Source of the DNA: Bog-473 sp964457065
Lineage (GTDB): Bacteria; Actinomycetota; Acidimicrobiia; Acidimicrobiales; RAAP-2
Length of the DNA stretch: 64,000 nt
Direction: 5' to 3'
Assembly: GCA_964457065.1 (NCBI GenBank)
Contig: CAYWDQ010000004.1
Coordinates: forward strand, 3,160 to 67,159
Below are positions 28,116 to 36,200 of the stretch, one piece after another. Each line of letters opens with the position of its first letter. Positions within the stretch are counted from its first letter, which is position 1. The position numbers were made by a program, and so were the translations under genes. The notes beneath the pieces are model-generated. The model saw nothing but the letters and a program-made list of their open reading frames with translations, was not told the origin of the DNA and did no database searches.

Positions 28116-28947
28116 CAGCTTCGGTGACCGGGTGGCCGCGGCGGTGCGTGCGCACGGGCCACTCTGTGCGGGGATCGACCCCTCGGGCGCGCTGCTGGCG
28201 TCGTGGGGCCTGAGCGACGACGCACGGGGTCTGCGCGCCTTCTGCCGGGTGTGCGTCGAGGGGTTCGCAGGGACGGTGGGCGTGATCAAGCCACAGGTCG
28301 CCTTCTTCGAGCGCCACGGGTCGGCGGGCATGGCAGAGCTGGAACGCCTCATCGCCGAGGCCAACGCCGCCGGTCTGATCGTCATCGCCGACGCCAAACG
28401 GGGTGACATCGACTCCACGGCGGAGGCGTACGCCGACGCATGGCTCGGCGACGCGAGCCCGCTTGCAGCCGACGCCGTGACGGCGCACCCGTATCTCGGG
28501 CTCGGCGCGCTGGCCCCGCTCTTTCGTCGAGCGGCCGCCAACGGGCGGGGCGTCCTCGTGGTCGCCCGCAGCTCGAACCCCGAGGGTCGGGCACTGCAAC
28601 GGGCCGTCACGTCCGAGGGAACCGGCGTGGAGGACATGTTGCTCGGCGAGATCGCCGCGCTGAACGCCTCAGACGACATGCCTCCCGGGACGGTGGGCGC
28701 GGTGATCGGGGCGACGCTCGAGCCGTCCGATTTCTCATTGTCCCAGCTCGGAGGGGTAATTCTGGCTCCGGGACTGGGCGCTCAGGGTGCCGGGCCGGTC
28801 GACGTCGCCGAACGGTTCGCCGGATGCAAGCCCGGCAGCGTGCTGCCCAGCAGCTCCCGTGGGCTCCTCTCGGGCGGACCGGATCCGGACAACTTGAGGC
28901 GTCAGGCGGCATCGCTGGCGCGCGAGCTGGCGGCCTCAATGGGCTGA
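28108..28947 (+). CDS. pyrF: orotidine-5'-phosphate decarboxylase
   Basis: Decarboxylates OMP to UMP, the final step of the pathway in this operon. ATG 28108 follows aaggaagga and gives 279 aa. It belongs to the longer (PyrF2-like) actinobacterial group: LCAGIDPSGALLASWGL, VGVIKPQVAFFERHG, the catalytic tetrad segment IADAKRGDIDSTAEAYA, TAHPYLGLGAL and ILAPGLGAQGAGP. It overlaps pyrD by 8 bp. The orotate phosphoribosyltransferase gene (pyrE) is not in the window. Confidence 0.95.
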   Translation: MADSFGDRVAAAVRAHGPLCAGIDPSGALLASWGLSDDARGLRAFCRVCVEGFAGTVGVIKPQVAFFERHGSAGMAELERLIAEANAAGLIVIADAKRGDIDSTAEAYADAWLGDASPLAADAVTAHPYLGLGALAPLFRRAAANGRGVLVVARSSNPEGRALQRAVTSEGTGVEDMLLGEIAALNASDDMPPGTVGAVIGATLEPSDFSLSQLGGVILAPGLGAQGAGPVDVAERFAGCKPGSVLPSSSRGLLSGGPDPDNLRRQAASLARELAASMG

Positions 28948-28985
28948 AGAGGGAAAATGGGCATGAACCCGCCTGGCCGAGGCGC

Positions 28986-28991
28986 TATGGT
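28986..28991 (+). promoter_or_regulatory. candidate -10 box, leaderless start of mihF
   Basis: TATGGT is followed by exactly 6 nt and the ATG at 28998. There is no ribosome binding site before that ATG. It marks a likely new transcription start after the pyr operon. Confidence 0.5.
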
Positions 28992-28997
28992 CTCGCC

Positions 28998-29315
28998 ATG
29001 CCGCAACCTCCCGCACTCACTCCCGAGCAGCGCTCCGCTGCCCTCGAAAAGGCTGCAAGAGTTCGCCGCGAGCGGGCCGAGGTCAAGGACAAGCTCAAGA
29101 TGGGCAACCTGACGCTTGCGCAACTCCTGACCGAGGCCGACTCCAACGAGACCATCGGCAAAATGAAGGTGGTCTCGGTGCTCGAGTCCCTGCCCGGTCT
29201 GGGCAAGGTCAAGGCCCGGCGCATGATGGAGACCGTCGGCATCAGCGACAGCCGCCGGCTCCAGGGGCTCGGTGCCAAGCAGCGCGAGGCGCTGCTCAAA
29301 GAGACTGCGCGCTGA
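28998..29315 (+). CDS. mihF: actinobacterial integration host factor
   Basis: A 105-aa nucleoid-associated DNA-binding protein of the mycobacterial IHF type, unrelated to the HU/IHF alpha-beta fold. It has a long N-terminal helix (LTPEQRSAALEKAARVRRERAEVKDKL), then LTLAQLLTEADSNETIGKMKVVSVLESLPGLGKVKARRMMETVGIS. The last is a helix-two-turn-helix lying in a GLGKVKA DNA-contact motif. The position immediately before gmk and rpoZ is the same as in mycobacteria and Streptomyces, which supports the assignment and the actinobacterial origin. Confidence 0.95.
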   Translation: MPQPPALTPEQRSAALEKAARVRRERAEVKDKLKMGNLTLAQLLTEADSNETIGKMKVVSVLESLPGLGKVKARRMMETVGISDSRRLQGLGAKQREALLKETAR

Positions 29316-29889
29316 ACCGCACGTCTTCGTGCTCATCGGCCCCGGAGGGGCCGGCAAGGGCACGCTGGCGGCGGAGCTGGTCGCTCAGGACCCCACCATC
29401 TGGCTGAGCCGGAGCTGGACGACCCGGGCTGCGCGCCCGGGCGAGCGCGAGCGGGGCGCCTACGTCTTCGTCGATCGCCCGACGTTCGAGGAGGCCGTGG
29501 CCCAGGGGCGGTTCTTCGAGTGGGCGGAATTCCTCGACCACCTGATGGGGACGCCCATCCCGGACCCGCCCGCGGGGTCCGACGTGCTCCTCGAGATCGA
29601 CGTGCAGGGAGCCGAGCAGGTCCTGGCCCGGAGGCCCGACGCCACCGTGATCATGCTGCTCCCCCCGTCACCCGAGGTGCAGGCCGAGCGGCTGGCAGCG
29701 CGGGGCGACGACGACGAGCACATCCGCCGCCGGGTCGACCTGGGGCGCTCCGAGGTGGAGCGGGGCGCCAAAATCGCAGCTCACACGGTGGTCAACGACG
29801 ACCTGCGTCGGACCCTGGCCGAGCTGACGGCTATAGTCGATGGGACCCGAACGGCTGCCCCCGGCGCCGCGGAACCGGAGGAATCCTGA
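29272..29889 (+). CDS. gmk: guanylate kinase with divergent GMP-binding segment
   Basis: Phosphorylates GMP to GDP. The P-loop GPGGAGKGT lies near residue 24, followed by SRSWTTRAARPGERERGAYVFV (GMP-contact Arg/Ser region), FFEWAEF and DVLLEIDVQGAEQVLARRPDATVIMLLPPS, all typical. The usual GNYYGT motif is DHLMGT, and the helix after it is replaced by PIPDPPAGS, so the canonical GMP-contact Tyr is absent. GTG 29272 overlaps mihF by 44 bp and gives 205 aa; a start nearer the P-loop is possible. Context (mihF-gmk-rpoZ) strongly supports guanylate kinase. Confidence 0.88.
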   Translation: MPSSARRCSKRLRAEPHVFVLIGPGGAGKGTLAAELVAQDPTIWLSRSWTTRAARPGERERGAYVFVDRPTFEEAVAQGRFFEWAEFLDHLMGTPIPDPPAGSDVLLEIDVQGAEQVLARRPDATVIMLLPPSPEVQAERLAARGDDDEHIRRRVDLGRSEVERGAKIAAHTVVNDDLRRTLAELTAIVDGTRTAAPGAAEPEES

Positions 29890-30281
29890 TGGCCCAAGGC
29901 CGCCACACGCTCATGGACCCACCCATCGAGGAACTGCTCGACAAGGTCGACTCGAAGTTCACCCTGGTCGCGCTGGGCTCTGCCCGCGCCCGGCAGGTCA
30001 ACTCGTACTACAACAGCCTGGGCGAGGGCCTCGGCAAGGTGGTGCCACCGCAGGTGGCGTCGGTGTCGGGCAAGCCGGTCTCCATCGCGTTCGAGGAGAT
30101 CGCCGCCGGCAAGGCGACCTACTCCCGGCCGGACCCCGAGGAGGAGGCCGCCCTGGCCGCGGCGATCGCCGATGCCGCCGAGGCGGGCCTGCTCGCCGAG
30201 GAGGCGAGCGAGGGTGCCGTGGCAGACGTGGAAGTGATCGAGACGCTCGACGTCGGGGACGAGGACCCGACCGCGAGCTAG
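29889..30281 (+). CDS. rpoZ: RNA polymerase omega subunit
   Basis: A 130-aa subunit that helps assemble RNA polymerase. ATG 29889 shares one base with the gmk stop (TGATG) and is preceded by ggagga. The omega core is MDPPIEELLDKVDSKFTLVALGSARARQVNSYY and the later VSGKPVSIAFEEIAAGKATY. An acidic Ala/Glu-rich extension of about 40 residues follows, longer than the usual 90-110 aa family members. It is cotranscribed with gmk and coaBC by position. Confidence 0.93.
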   Translation: MAQGRHTLMDPPIEELLDKVDSKFTLVALGSARARQVNSYYNSLGEGLGKVVPPQVASVSGKPVSIAFEEIAAGKATYSRPDPEEEAALAAAIADAAEAGLLAEEASEGAVADVEVIETLDVGDEDPTAS

Positions 30282-30307
30282 GCGCAGAGGCACGGCGGAC
30301 ACCGCTG

Positions 30308-31579
30308 ATGGCGGGACACCGGGGTACCGGGGAGCCACTGTTGAACGCCGAGCACACACCGGAGCGCCCCCGCGTCGTCCTGGGCGTTTGCGGGGGGATC
30401 GCCGCCTACAAGGCGGTCGAGGTCTGCCGCCGGCTGGTCGACGCCGGCGTGCACGTGACACCCGTGCTGACCGACGACGCGACACGGTTCGTCGGCGAGC
30501 TCACCTTCTCGGCCCTGGCCTCCGAGCCGGTGCAGCGCTCGCTGTGGGACGAGTCCTCGCCCATTCCCCACACCAGGCTCGGCCAGGACGCCGACCTCGT
30601 CGTCGTGGTGCCTGCCACCGCGCACACGATCGCGCGGTATGCCGCCGGCCTCTCCGACGATCTGCTGTCGGCCACGCTGCTGGCGACCAGGGCGCCGGTG
30701 ATGGTCTGCCCGGCCATGCACACCGAGATGTGGGAGCACCCGTCCGTGCGTGACAACCTGGCCACGCTGGAACGCCGCGGCGTCGAGATCGTCCCGCCCG
30801 AGAGCGGCAGGCTGGCCGGGGGGGACTCGGGCGAGGGAAGGCTGGCCGACCCGGGCGTCATCGTCGACCGGGTGTTGGAACGCCTCGGCCGCGGCGGGCA
30901 CCGCGACCTGCTCGGCGCGCGCGTCGTCGTGAGCGCCGGGGGCACGCGTGAGGCGCTCGATCCCGTTCGCTTCATCACCAATCGTTCGTCCGGCAAGCAG
31001 GGCCACGCCATCGCCGTCGCCGCGGCGCGGCGCGGCGCGGCGGTCACGCTCGTCACGTCCTCACCGCTCGTGCTCCCCCCCGACGTCGTCGCCGCGGTCA
31101 CCCGGATCGACGTGGAGTCGGCGGCCGACATGGAGCACGCGGTGGGCGCGTCGGCCGAGGGTGCCGACGTCGTCGTGATGGCCGCTGCAGTGGCCGACTT
31201 CAGGCCCAAGCAGCCCGCCGACGTGAAGCTGTCCAAGGAGGAGGGGATCCCCGAGCTCGTCCTCGAACCGACGCCCGACATCCTGGCCGGCCTTGCCGCC
31301 CGGCGTCCGCCCGGCCAGATGCTCGTCGGGTTCGCGGCCGAGACCCACGACGCGCTCGAACGCGGACGGCGAAAGCTCGCGCGCAAGGGGGTGGACCTGC
31401 TGGTCGTCAACGATGTGAGTGCACCGGGTACGGGGTTCGACCACGACACGAATGCCGTCGTGATCCTCGGAGCCGACGGGAGCACCACCGAAATCCCACT
31501 GACCTCCAAGGATGCAGTGGCAGATGCCGTATTGGATAGGGTGATCGCCCACCACAACGAGAAGCGGAGCACCACGTGA
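30308..31579 (+). CDS. coaBC: bifunctional phosphopantothenoylcysteine decarboxylase / phosphopantothenate--cysteine ligase
   Basis: Carries out two successive steps of coenzyme A synthesis. The 423-aa protein starts at ATG 30308. The N-terminal flavoprotein domain (CoaC) has VVLGVCGGIAAYKAVEVCRRL, the catalytic His in SSPIPHTRLGQDADL and VCPAMHTEMW. The C-terminal ligase domain (CoaB) has VVVSAGGTREALDPVRFITNRSSGKQG, MAAAVADFRPKQPADVKLSK and LLVVNDVSAPGTGFDHDTN. The order rpoZ-coaBC-metK is conserved in actinobacteria. Confidence 0.96.
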   Translation: MAGHRGTGEPLLNAEHTPERPRVVLGVCGGIAAYKAVEVCRRLVDAGVHVTPVLTDDATRFVGELTFSALASEPVQRSLWDESSPIPHTRLGQDADLVVVVPATAHTIARYAAGLSDDLLSATLLATRAPVMVCPAMHTEMWEHPSVRDNLATLERRGVEIVPPESGRLAGGDSGEGRLADPGVIVDRVLERLGRGGHRDLLGARVVVSAGGTREALDPVRFITNRSSGKQGHAIAVAAARRGAAVTLVTSSPLVLPPDVVAAVTRIDVESAADMEHAVGASAEGADVVVMAAAVADFRPKQPADVKLSKEEGIPELVLEPTPDILAGLAARRPPGQMLVGFAAETHDALERGRRKLARKGVDLLVVNDVSAPGTGFDHDTNAVVILGADGSTTEIPLTSKDAVADAVLDRVIAHHNEKRSTT

Positions 31580-32766
31580 GAACCACTTTCACCTCGGAAT
31601 CGGTCACCGAGGGGCACCCGGACAAGATGGCGGACCAGATCTCGGATGCGGTCCTCGACGCGATCCTCGAGGGCGATCCCTCGAGCCGCGTCGCCTGCGA
31701 GACCCTGTTGACGACCGGCCTCGTCGTGGTGGCGGGCGAGGTCACGACGTCGACCTATGTCGACATCCCGGCGCTCGTGCGCGAGACGGTGTGCGACATC
31801 GGGTACGACAACGACGCATACGGCTTCAACGGCAAGACCTGTGGGGTGCTCGTGTCGCTCGACGCGCAGTCGCCCGACATCGCGCAGGGCGTGGACGCCG
31901 CGTTCGAGCTGCGGACAGGCAAGGGCGGAGAGGATGTGCTCAACGCCCAGGGTGCGGGCGACCAGGGGATGATGTTCGGGTACGCCTGCGACGAGACGCC
32001 GGATCTGATGCCGCTGCCGATCTGGTTGGCCCACCGCCTCTCGGAGCGCCTGGCCCAGGTGCGGCGGGCGGCCGCCGTGCCGTACCTGCGGCCTGACGGC
32101 AAGACGCAGGTCTCCGTCGTCTACGAGGACGGTCGCCCCGTACGGATCGACACGGTCCTGATCTCGACCCAGCACGCCGGCGGCATCGACCTGGAGGAGC
32201 AGCTGCGCCCCGACCTGATCGAGCACGTCATCAAGCCGCTGCTGCCCACCGATCTCGACACCGAGGGACTGCGCATCTTCGTCAACCCGACCGGGATCTT
32301 CGAGCTGGGCGGCCCGCATGCCGACACCGGGCTCACGGGCCGCAAGATCATCGTGGACACTTATGGCGGCATGGCTCGCCACGGTGGCGGTGCGTTCTCC
32401 GGCAAGGACCCCTCGAAGGTGGACCGCTCGGCGGCCTACGCGGCACGTTGGGTGGCGAAGCACGTGGTGGCCGCCGGGGCGGCCAGGCGGTGCGAAGTGC
32501 AGGTGGCCTACGCCATCGGCGTCGCACACCCGGTGTCACTGCTCGTCGAGACATTCGGTACCGAGTCCGTCGACCCCGAGAAGATCTCCGACGCGGTGCG
32601 TCAGATCTTCGACCTCCGCCCGGCGGCCATTATCCGCGACCTCGACCTTCGCCGGCCCATCTACAAGAAGACGGCGGCGTACGGTCACTTCGGTCGTTCG
32701 GACAAGGAGTTCACGTGGGAGGCCACCCCGCGCGTGGACGACCTGCGGGGCGCGCTCGGGCTCTGA
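31576..32766 (+). CDS. metK: S-adenosylmethionine synthetase
   Basis: Makes S-adenosylmethionine from methionine and ATP. The 396-aa protein has TSESVTEGHPDKMADQISDA, GYDNDAYGFNGKTCGV, the signature hexapeptide region GAGDQGMMFGYACDET, the P-loop-like GGGAFSGKDPSKVDRSAAYAARW and the terminal AAYGHFGRSDKEFTWE. GTG 31576 overlaps coaBC by 4 bp. No SAM riboswitch precedes it, and there is no room for one. Confidence 0.97.
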   Translation: MRTTFTSESVTEGHPDKMADQISDAVLDAILEGDPSSRVACETLLTTGLVVVAGEVTTSTYVDIPALVRETVCDIGYDNDAYGFNGKTCGVLVSLDAQSPDIAQGVDAAFELRTGKGGEDVLNAQGAGDQGMMFGYACDETPDLMPLPIWLAHRLSERLAQVRRAAAVPYLRPDGKTQVSVVYEDGRPVRIDTVLISTQHAGGIDLEEQLRPDLIEHVIKPLLPTDLDTEGLRIFVNPTGIFELGGPHADTGLTGRKIIVDTYGGMARHGGGAFSGKDPSKVDRSAAYAARWVAKHVVAAGAARRCEVQVAYAIGVAHPVSLLVETFGTESVDPEKISDAVRQIFDLRPAAIIRDLDLRRPIYKKTAAYGHFGRSDKEFTWEATPRVDDLRGALGL

Positions 32767-32816
32767 GCGCTCGATCGCTCCCCTGAGGGGGGCCGTCGTG
32801 GCGTGCCAGTGACGTC

Positions 32817-34700
32817 ATGGCGAACGACGGTGCGATGACGCTTCCCTTGCGGACGGTGCGCGTGCGCACCGAAGTGGCCGCGCTCACGAGGACGTTCGAC
32901 TACGCAGTGCCGGCGCGCTGGACCGAGGACGTGCGCGTGGGCACCCGGGTGCGGGTCCCGCTGCACGGGCGCACGGTGCGGGGGTGGGTCGTCCAGAGCG
33001 ATGTTGGCACCCTCGACGGTGTCGAGGTCCTGCCGCTCAAGTCGTGGCTCGGCTGGGGCCCGCCGGACGACCTCGTCGAGATGGCGGAGTGGGCATCGTG
33101 GCGCTGGGCCGGCCCGGTGTCCTTCTTCTTGCAGGCCGCGTCCCCGTCCGTGGTCGTGCGCCACTTGCCCGATGTCCCTCCGGCGCCCCGGCCCGCGGTG
33201 TCGGGCTCTCACGACGGGGCACCGCCTCGGGTATGGGACCGGGCCCTCACGCAACGGGCCGCCACGGTGGTGCGCCTCCCGCCGGCCACCGACCTCATCG
33301 ACCTCGTGCTGGGGGTCGTCGAGGATCCCGGCGTGCGCGCCCGCGGCGGCAGCGTCGTGGTGCTGGTCCCTTCGACCGGGTGGGCGGAGCGCCTCACCTC
33401 CCGGCTCCTGCGGCGCGGGTGTCCGGCGACTGGCGCGTGGGACGCGGCACGGGCGGGCTGGCCCGTCGTCGTGGGCAGCCGTGGCGGCGCCTGGGCCCCC
33501 GTTCCGAGGCTCGCTGCGGCCGTCGTGCTCGACGCGCACGACGCGTCGTACCGGGAGGAGAGTGCGCCGACCTACAGCGCAGTCGATGTCCTCCTCGAGC
33601 GGGCCCGCCGTCAGGCCGCTCCGTGCCTCCTCGTCTCGCCCGTGCCGCCGGTGGCGCTGGCGGCCGACGACGAGATGGAGACGCTTGCGCCACCTGGTGT
33701 GGAGGAGCGAGCCGGGTGGTCCACGCTCGAACGGGTGGACCGCCGGGGCGCGGATCCCCGCACCGGCATGTTCTCCGAGGAGTTCGTCCGCCTGGCCCGT
33801 GCCGTGCTGGACGACCCTGCCGCCGCGGAGCGGGGACCGTTGGTGTGCGTCTACAACCGCACGGGCGGCGCACGCGTGCTGGCGTGCCGCCACTGCGGCG
33901 AGCTGGCCCGCTGCACGCGTTGCGGCGCGGCAGCGTCCCGGCCCCGTGAGGAAGAGGTGCTGCGCTGCCTGCGCTGCGGCGACACGAGGCCGGTCGTCTG
34001 TGCGGCCTGTGGCCGGCTGCGCATGAAGACGCTGCGGGCCGGCGTGAGCCGGCTGCGCGAGGAGCTGGCGGCACTGCTCGGGGTCGAGGTGGGGGAGGTC
34101 GCCGGCCCACGGGCGGGCAGCGCGGAGCCTGACGTGCCGGCCACCCCGGTGCTCGTGGGAACCGAGGCGGTGCTGCACCGGGTGCGCCACGCCGCGGCCG
34201 TCGTCTTCTTGGACATCGACCTGCACCTGCTCGCCACGCGCCTGACAGCGGTTGAGGACACCCTGGCCCTCCTCGTCCGCGCGGCGCGGCTGGTGGGCCC
34301 GCGCGGCACCGGCCCGCCGTGGGCGCGGGTGCAGGTCCAGACACGCGTGCCGGACCACGCGGTGCTCGTGTCCGTCTCGAAGGGTGAGCCCCAGCCCGTG
34401 CTCGACGAGGAGGCGGCGGTGCGGCATCTGTCGGCGCTGCCGCCGTTCGCGGCGCTGGCAGTCGTGTCGGGCGTGCTGGCACCGGACTACGCCCAGGCGC
34501 TGGCGCAGCAGGCCGCCACCGTCACCGCCACCGCCACCGCCACCGGCACCGAGGCCGGTGCGGTCACGGTGTCGCCGCTGGACGAGGGGCGGTTCGTGCT
34601 GCGGGCCGCCACGCACCGCCCGCTGTGCGACCTGCTGGCCCGGGTGCCCAGGCCGGCCGGGCGCGGGCTCCGCGTGGAGGTGGACCCGCCCACCCTCTGA
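32817..34700 (+). CDS. priA: primosomal protein PriA, degenerate (no Walker A motif)
   Basis: A 627-aa PriA homologue. The N-terminal DNA-binding domain reads FDYAVPARWTEDVRVGTRVRVPLHGRTVRGWV. The helicase core is decayed: no GxxGSGKT P-loop is present where VVVLVPSTGWAERLTSRLL begins, and the DEEH-type box is VVLDAHDASYREES. Eight cysteines in the zinc region are kept: ACRHCGELARCTRCG and RCLRCGDTRPVVCAACG. Loss of ATPase motifs is known for actinobacterial PriA annotations, and a structural role in replication restart is inferred. A TATATATG-like Thr/Ala repeat near residue 565 comes from 6-bp DNA repeats. It lies between metK and def, as in other actinobacteria. Confidence 0.88.
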   Translation: MANDGAMTLPLRTVRVRTEVAALTRTFDYAVPARWTEDVRVGTRVRVPLHGRTVRGWVVQSDVGTLDGVEVLPLKSWLGWGPPDDLVEMAEWASWRWAGPVSFFLQAASPSVVVRHLPDVPPAPRPAVSGSHDGAPPRVWDRALTQRAATVVRLPPATDLIDLVLGVVEDPGVRARGGSVVVLVPSTGWAERLTSRLLRRGCPATGAWDAARAGWPVVVGSRGGAWAPVPRLAAAVVLDAHDASYREESAPTYSAVDVLLERARRQAAPCLLVSPVPPVALAADDEMETLAPPGVEERAGWSTLERVDRRGADPRTGMFSEEFVRLARAVLDDPAAAERGPLVCVYNRTGGARVLACRHCGELARCTRCGAAASRPREEEVLRCLRCGDTRPVVCAACGRLRMKTLRAGVSRLREELAALLGVEVGEVAGPRAGSAEPDVPATPVLVGTEAVLHRVRHAAAVVFLDIDLHLLATRLTAVEDTLALLVRAARLVGPRGTGPPWARVQVQTRVPDHAVLVSVSKGEPQPVLDEEAAVRHLSALPPFAALAVVSGVLAPDYAQALAQQAATVTATATATGTEAGAVTVSPLDEGRFVLRAATHRPLCDLLARVPRPAGRGLRVEVDPPTL

Positions 34701-34736
34701 GGTGCCCGCGGAGCCGGACCGGGCCGGGGCCCCCGG

Positions 34737-34742
34737 TAGGAT
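34737..34742 (+). promoter_or_regulatory. candidate -10 box, leaderless start of def
   Basis: TAGGAT is followed by exactly 6 nt and the GTG at 34749. No ribosome binding site lies between them. Confidence 0.5.
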
Positions 34743-34748
34743 GGTGCC

Positions 34749-35282
34749 GTGCCCGCCCTCACCATCCGTCAGTACGGCGACCCCGTGCTGAAGGAACGCA
34801 CCCGCGACGTCGAGGACATCGACGGCGCCGTGGCGAGCCTGGTCGATTCCATGATCGAGACGATGTACGCCGCGCCCGGCACCGGCCTGGCGGCCAACCA
34901 GATCGGCGTCCAGCGCCGGATCTTCGTCTACGACGTCGGGGAGGGCGCACGCACGGTCATCAACCCGCGCATCGTCGAGAGTCACGGGGAGTGGGTCTAC
35001 GAAGAGGGCTGCCTCTCGGTGCCGGGGCTCAGCTGGGAGATCATACGGCCCAACGCGGTCCACCTCGTGGGTCTCGATCTCGACGGCAACGAGGTCTCCA
35101 TCGAGGCCACCGAGCTCGAGGGTCGCGTGTTCCAGCACGAGCTCGATCACCTCGAAGGCATCCTGCTGGTGGAGCGGTTGAACGAGGACCAGCGCAAGGA
35201 GGCCCTCAAGATCCTCCGCAGCCGCACGCTGGACCTCGCCCCTTCGGACCCCGACGGGCTCTCGGACCTCTTCTCTCGCTGA
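34749..35282 (+). CDS. def: peptide deformylase
   Basis: Removes the formyl group from nascent proteins with an Fe(II)/Zn site. The protein is 177 aa with all three motifs: GTGLAANQIG near residue 44, EGCLSVPG near 85 (metal-ligand Cys) and QHELDHLEG near 128 (two metal-ligand His and the catalytic Glu). The GTG start is preceded by a -10-like box, not a ribosome binding site. It is followed by fmt, its functional partner (one adds and the other removes formyl groups). Confidence 0.96.
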   Translation: MPALTIRQYGDPVLKERTRDVEDIDGAVASLVDSMIETMYAAPGTGLAANQIGVQRRIFVYDVGEGARTVINPRIVESHGEWVYEEGCLSVPGLSWEIIRPNAVHLVGLDLDGNEVSIEATELEGRVFQHELDHLEGILLVERLNEDQRKEALKILRSRTLDLAPSDPDGLSDLFSR

Positions 35283-35298
35283 GCCGCGCCGGCTGCCC

Positions 35299-35304
35299 TA
35301 CGGT
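35299..35304 (+). promoter_or_regulatory. candidate -10 box, leaderless start of fmt
   Basis: TACGGT is followed by exactly 6 nt and the GTG at 35311. It lies in the 28-bp gap after def, so fmt may have its own start in addition to read-through. Confidence 0.4.
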
Positions 35305-35310
35305 GAGCGG

Positions 35311-36198
35311 GTGGCCCGGCTGGCGTACCTCGGCACCCCGGACATGGCGGTTCCGCCACTGCGCGCGCTGGTCGGGGCGGGGCACGACATCGCGCTCTGC
35401 GTGACCCGGCCCGACCGCCGGCGCGGCCGCGGCGGGCAGACCACGCCGAGCCCGGTCAAGGAGGCCGCCACCGAGCTCGGCATCACGGTCTCGCACGACA
35501 TGGACGACGTGGCGACGGCCGGGGTGGAGATGGCCGTCGTGGTGGCGTACGGCCGGATCATCCCCTCCCGCCTGCTCGACGTGGTGCCGATGGTGAACCT
35601 GCACTTCTCGCTGTTACCCCGCTGGCGCGGTGCCGCCCCGGTCGAGCGGGCGATCCTCGCCGGTGACGACGAGACGGGCGTCTGCGTGATGAAGGTCGAG
35701 GCCGGTCTCGACACCGGCCCGGTCTACGCGGTGCGCACCGTGCCCCTCGACGACGACGTGACGCTCGCCGCGCTGCGCCGCCAGCTCGTCGACGTCGGCA
35801 GTGAGCTCCTCGTGGCCACCCTCGCCGGTGGGGCGTCCGGACTGCCCGAGCCCGTGCCCCAGCACGGGGAGGCGACCGTCGCCGAGAAGATCTCCAATGA
35901 GGACCTCCATCTCGACTGGGCCGAGCCCGCCGTGCAGCTGAGACGGGTGGTCCGCCTCGGCCGTGCCTGGACCACGTTCCGGGGCAGGCGACTGGGCGTG
36001 CTGCAGGCGGCAGCGGGCCACGCGGTGCCCGGCGACGACGGGTACGCGCCCGGCTCGCTCGTCGGCCCGGTGGTGGTCACGGGTGCCGGCACCCTCGTGC
36101 TGCAGCGGGTGCAGCCCGAGAGCCGTTCGCCCATGTCAGCCGACGAGTGGTTGCGCGGTGTCCGGCCCGCGGACGGGGAGCGCCTTGGGACGGACTAG
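35311..36198 (+). CDS. fmt: methionyl-tRNA formyltransferase
   Basis: Formylates initiator Met-tRNA using 10-formyl-THF. The protein is 295 aa. The formyltransferase domain shows YLGTPDMAVPPLRALVGAGHD, VTRPDRRRGRG, VVAYGRIIPSRLLDVVPMVNLHFSLLPRWRGAAPVERAIL (catalytic Asn/His region) and GVCVMKVEAGLDTGP. A C-terminal OB-like tRNA-binding domain starts near residue 205. An rsmB gene, often next in actinobacteria, is not here. Confidence 0.96.
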   Translation: MARLAYLGTPDMAVPPLRALVGAGHDIALCVTRPDRRRGRGGQTTPSPVKEAATELGITVSHDMDDVATAGVEMAVVVAYGRIIPSRLLDVVPMVNLHFSLLPRWRGAAPVERAILAGDDETGVCVMKVEAGLDTGPVYAVRTVPLDDDVTLAALRRQLVDVGSELLVATLAGGASGLPEPVPQHGEATVAEKISNEDLHLDWAEPAVQLRRVVRLGRAWTTFRGRRLGVLQAAAGHAVPGDDGYAPGSLVGPVVVTGAGTLVLQRVQPESRSPMSADEWLRGVRPADGERLGTD

Positions 36199-36200
36199 AC

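Noticed and set aside
32767..32816. Terminator after metK
   Set aside because: CCCC-TGA-GGGG is a short stem without a following T-run; too weak to call.
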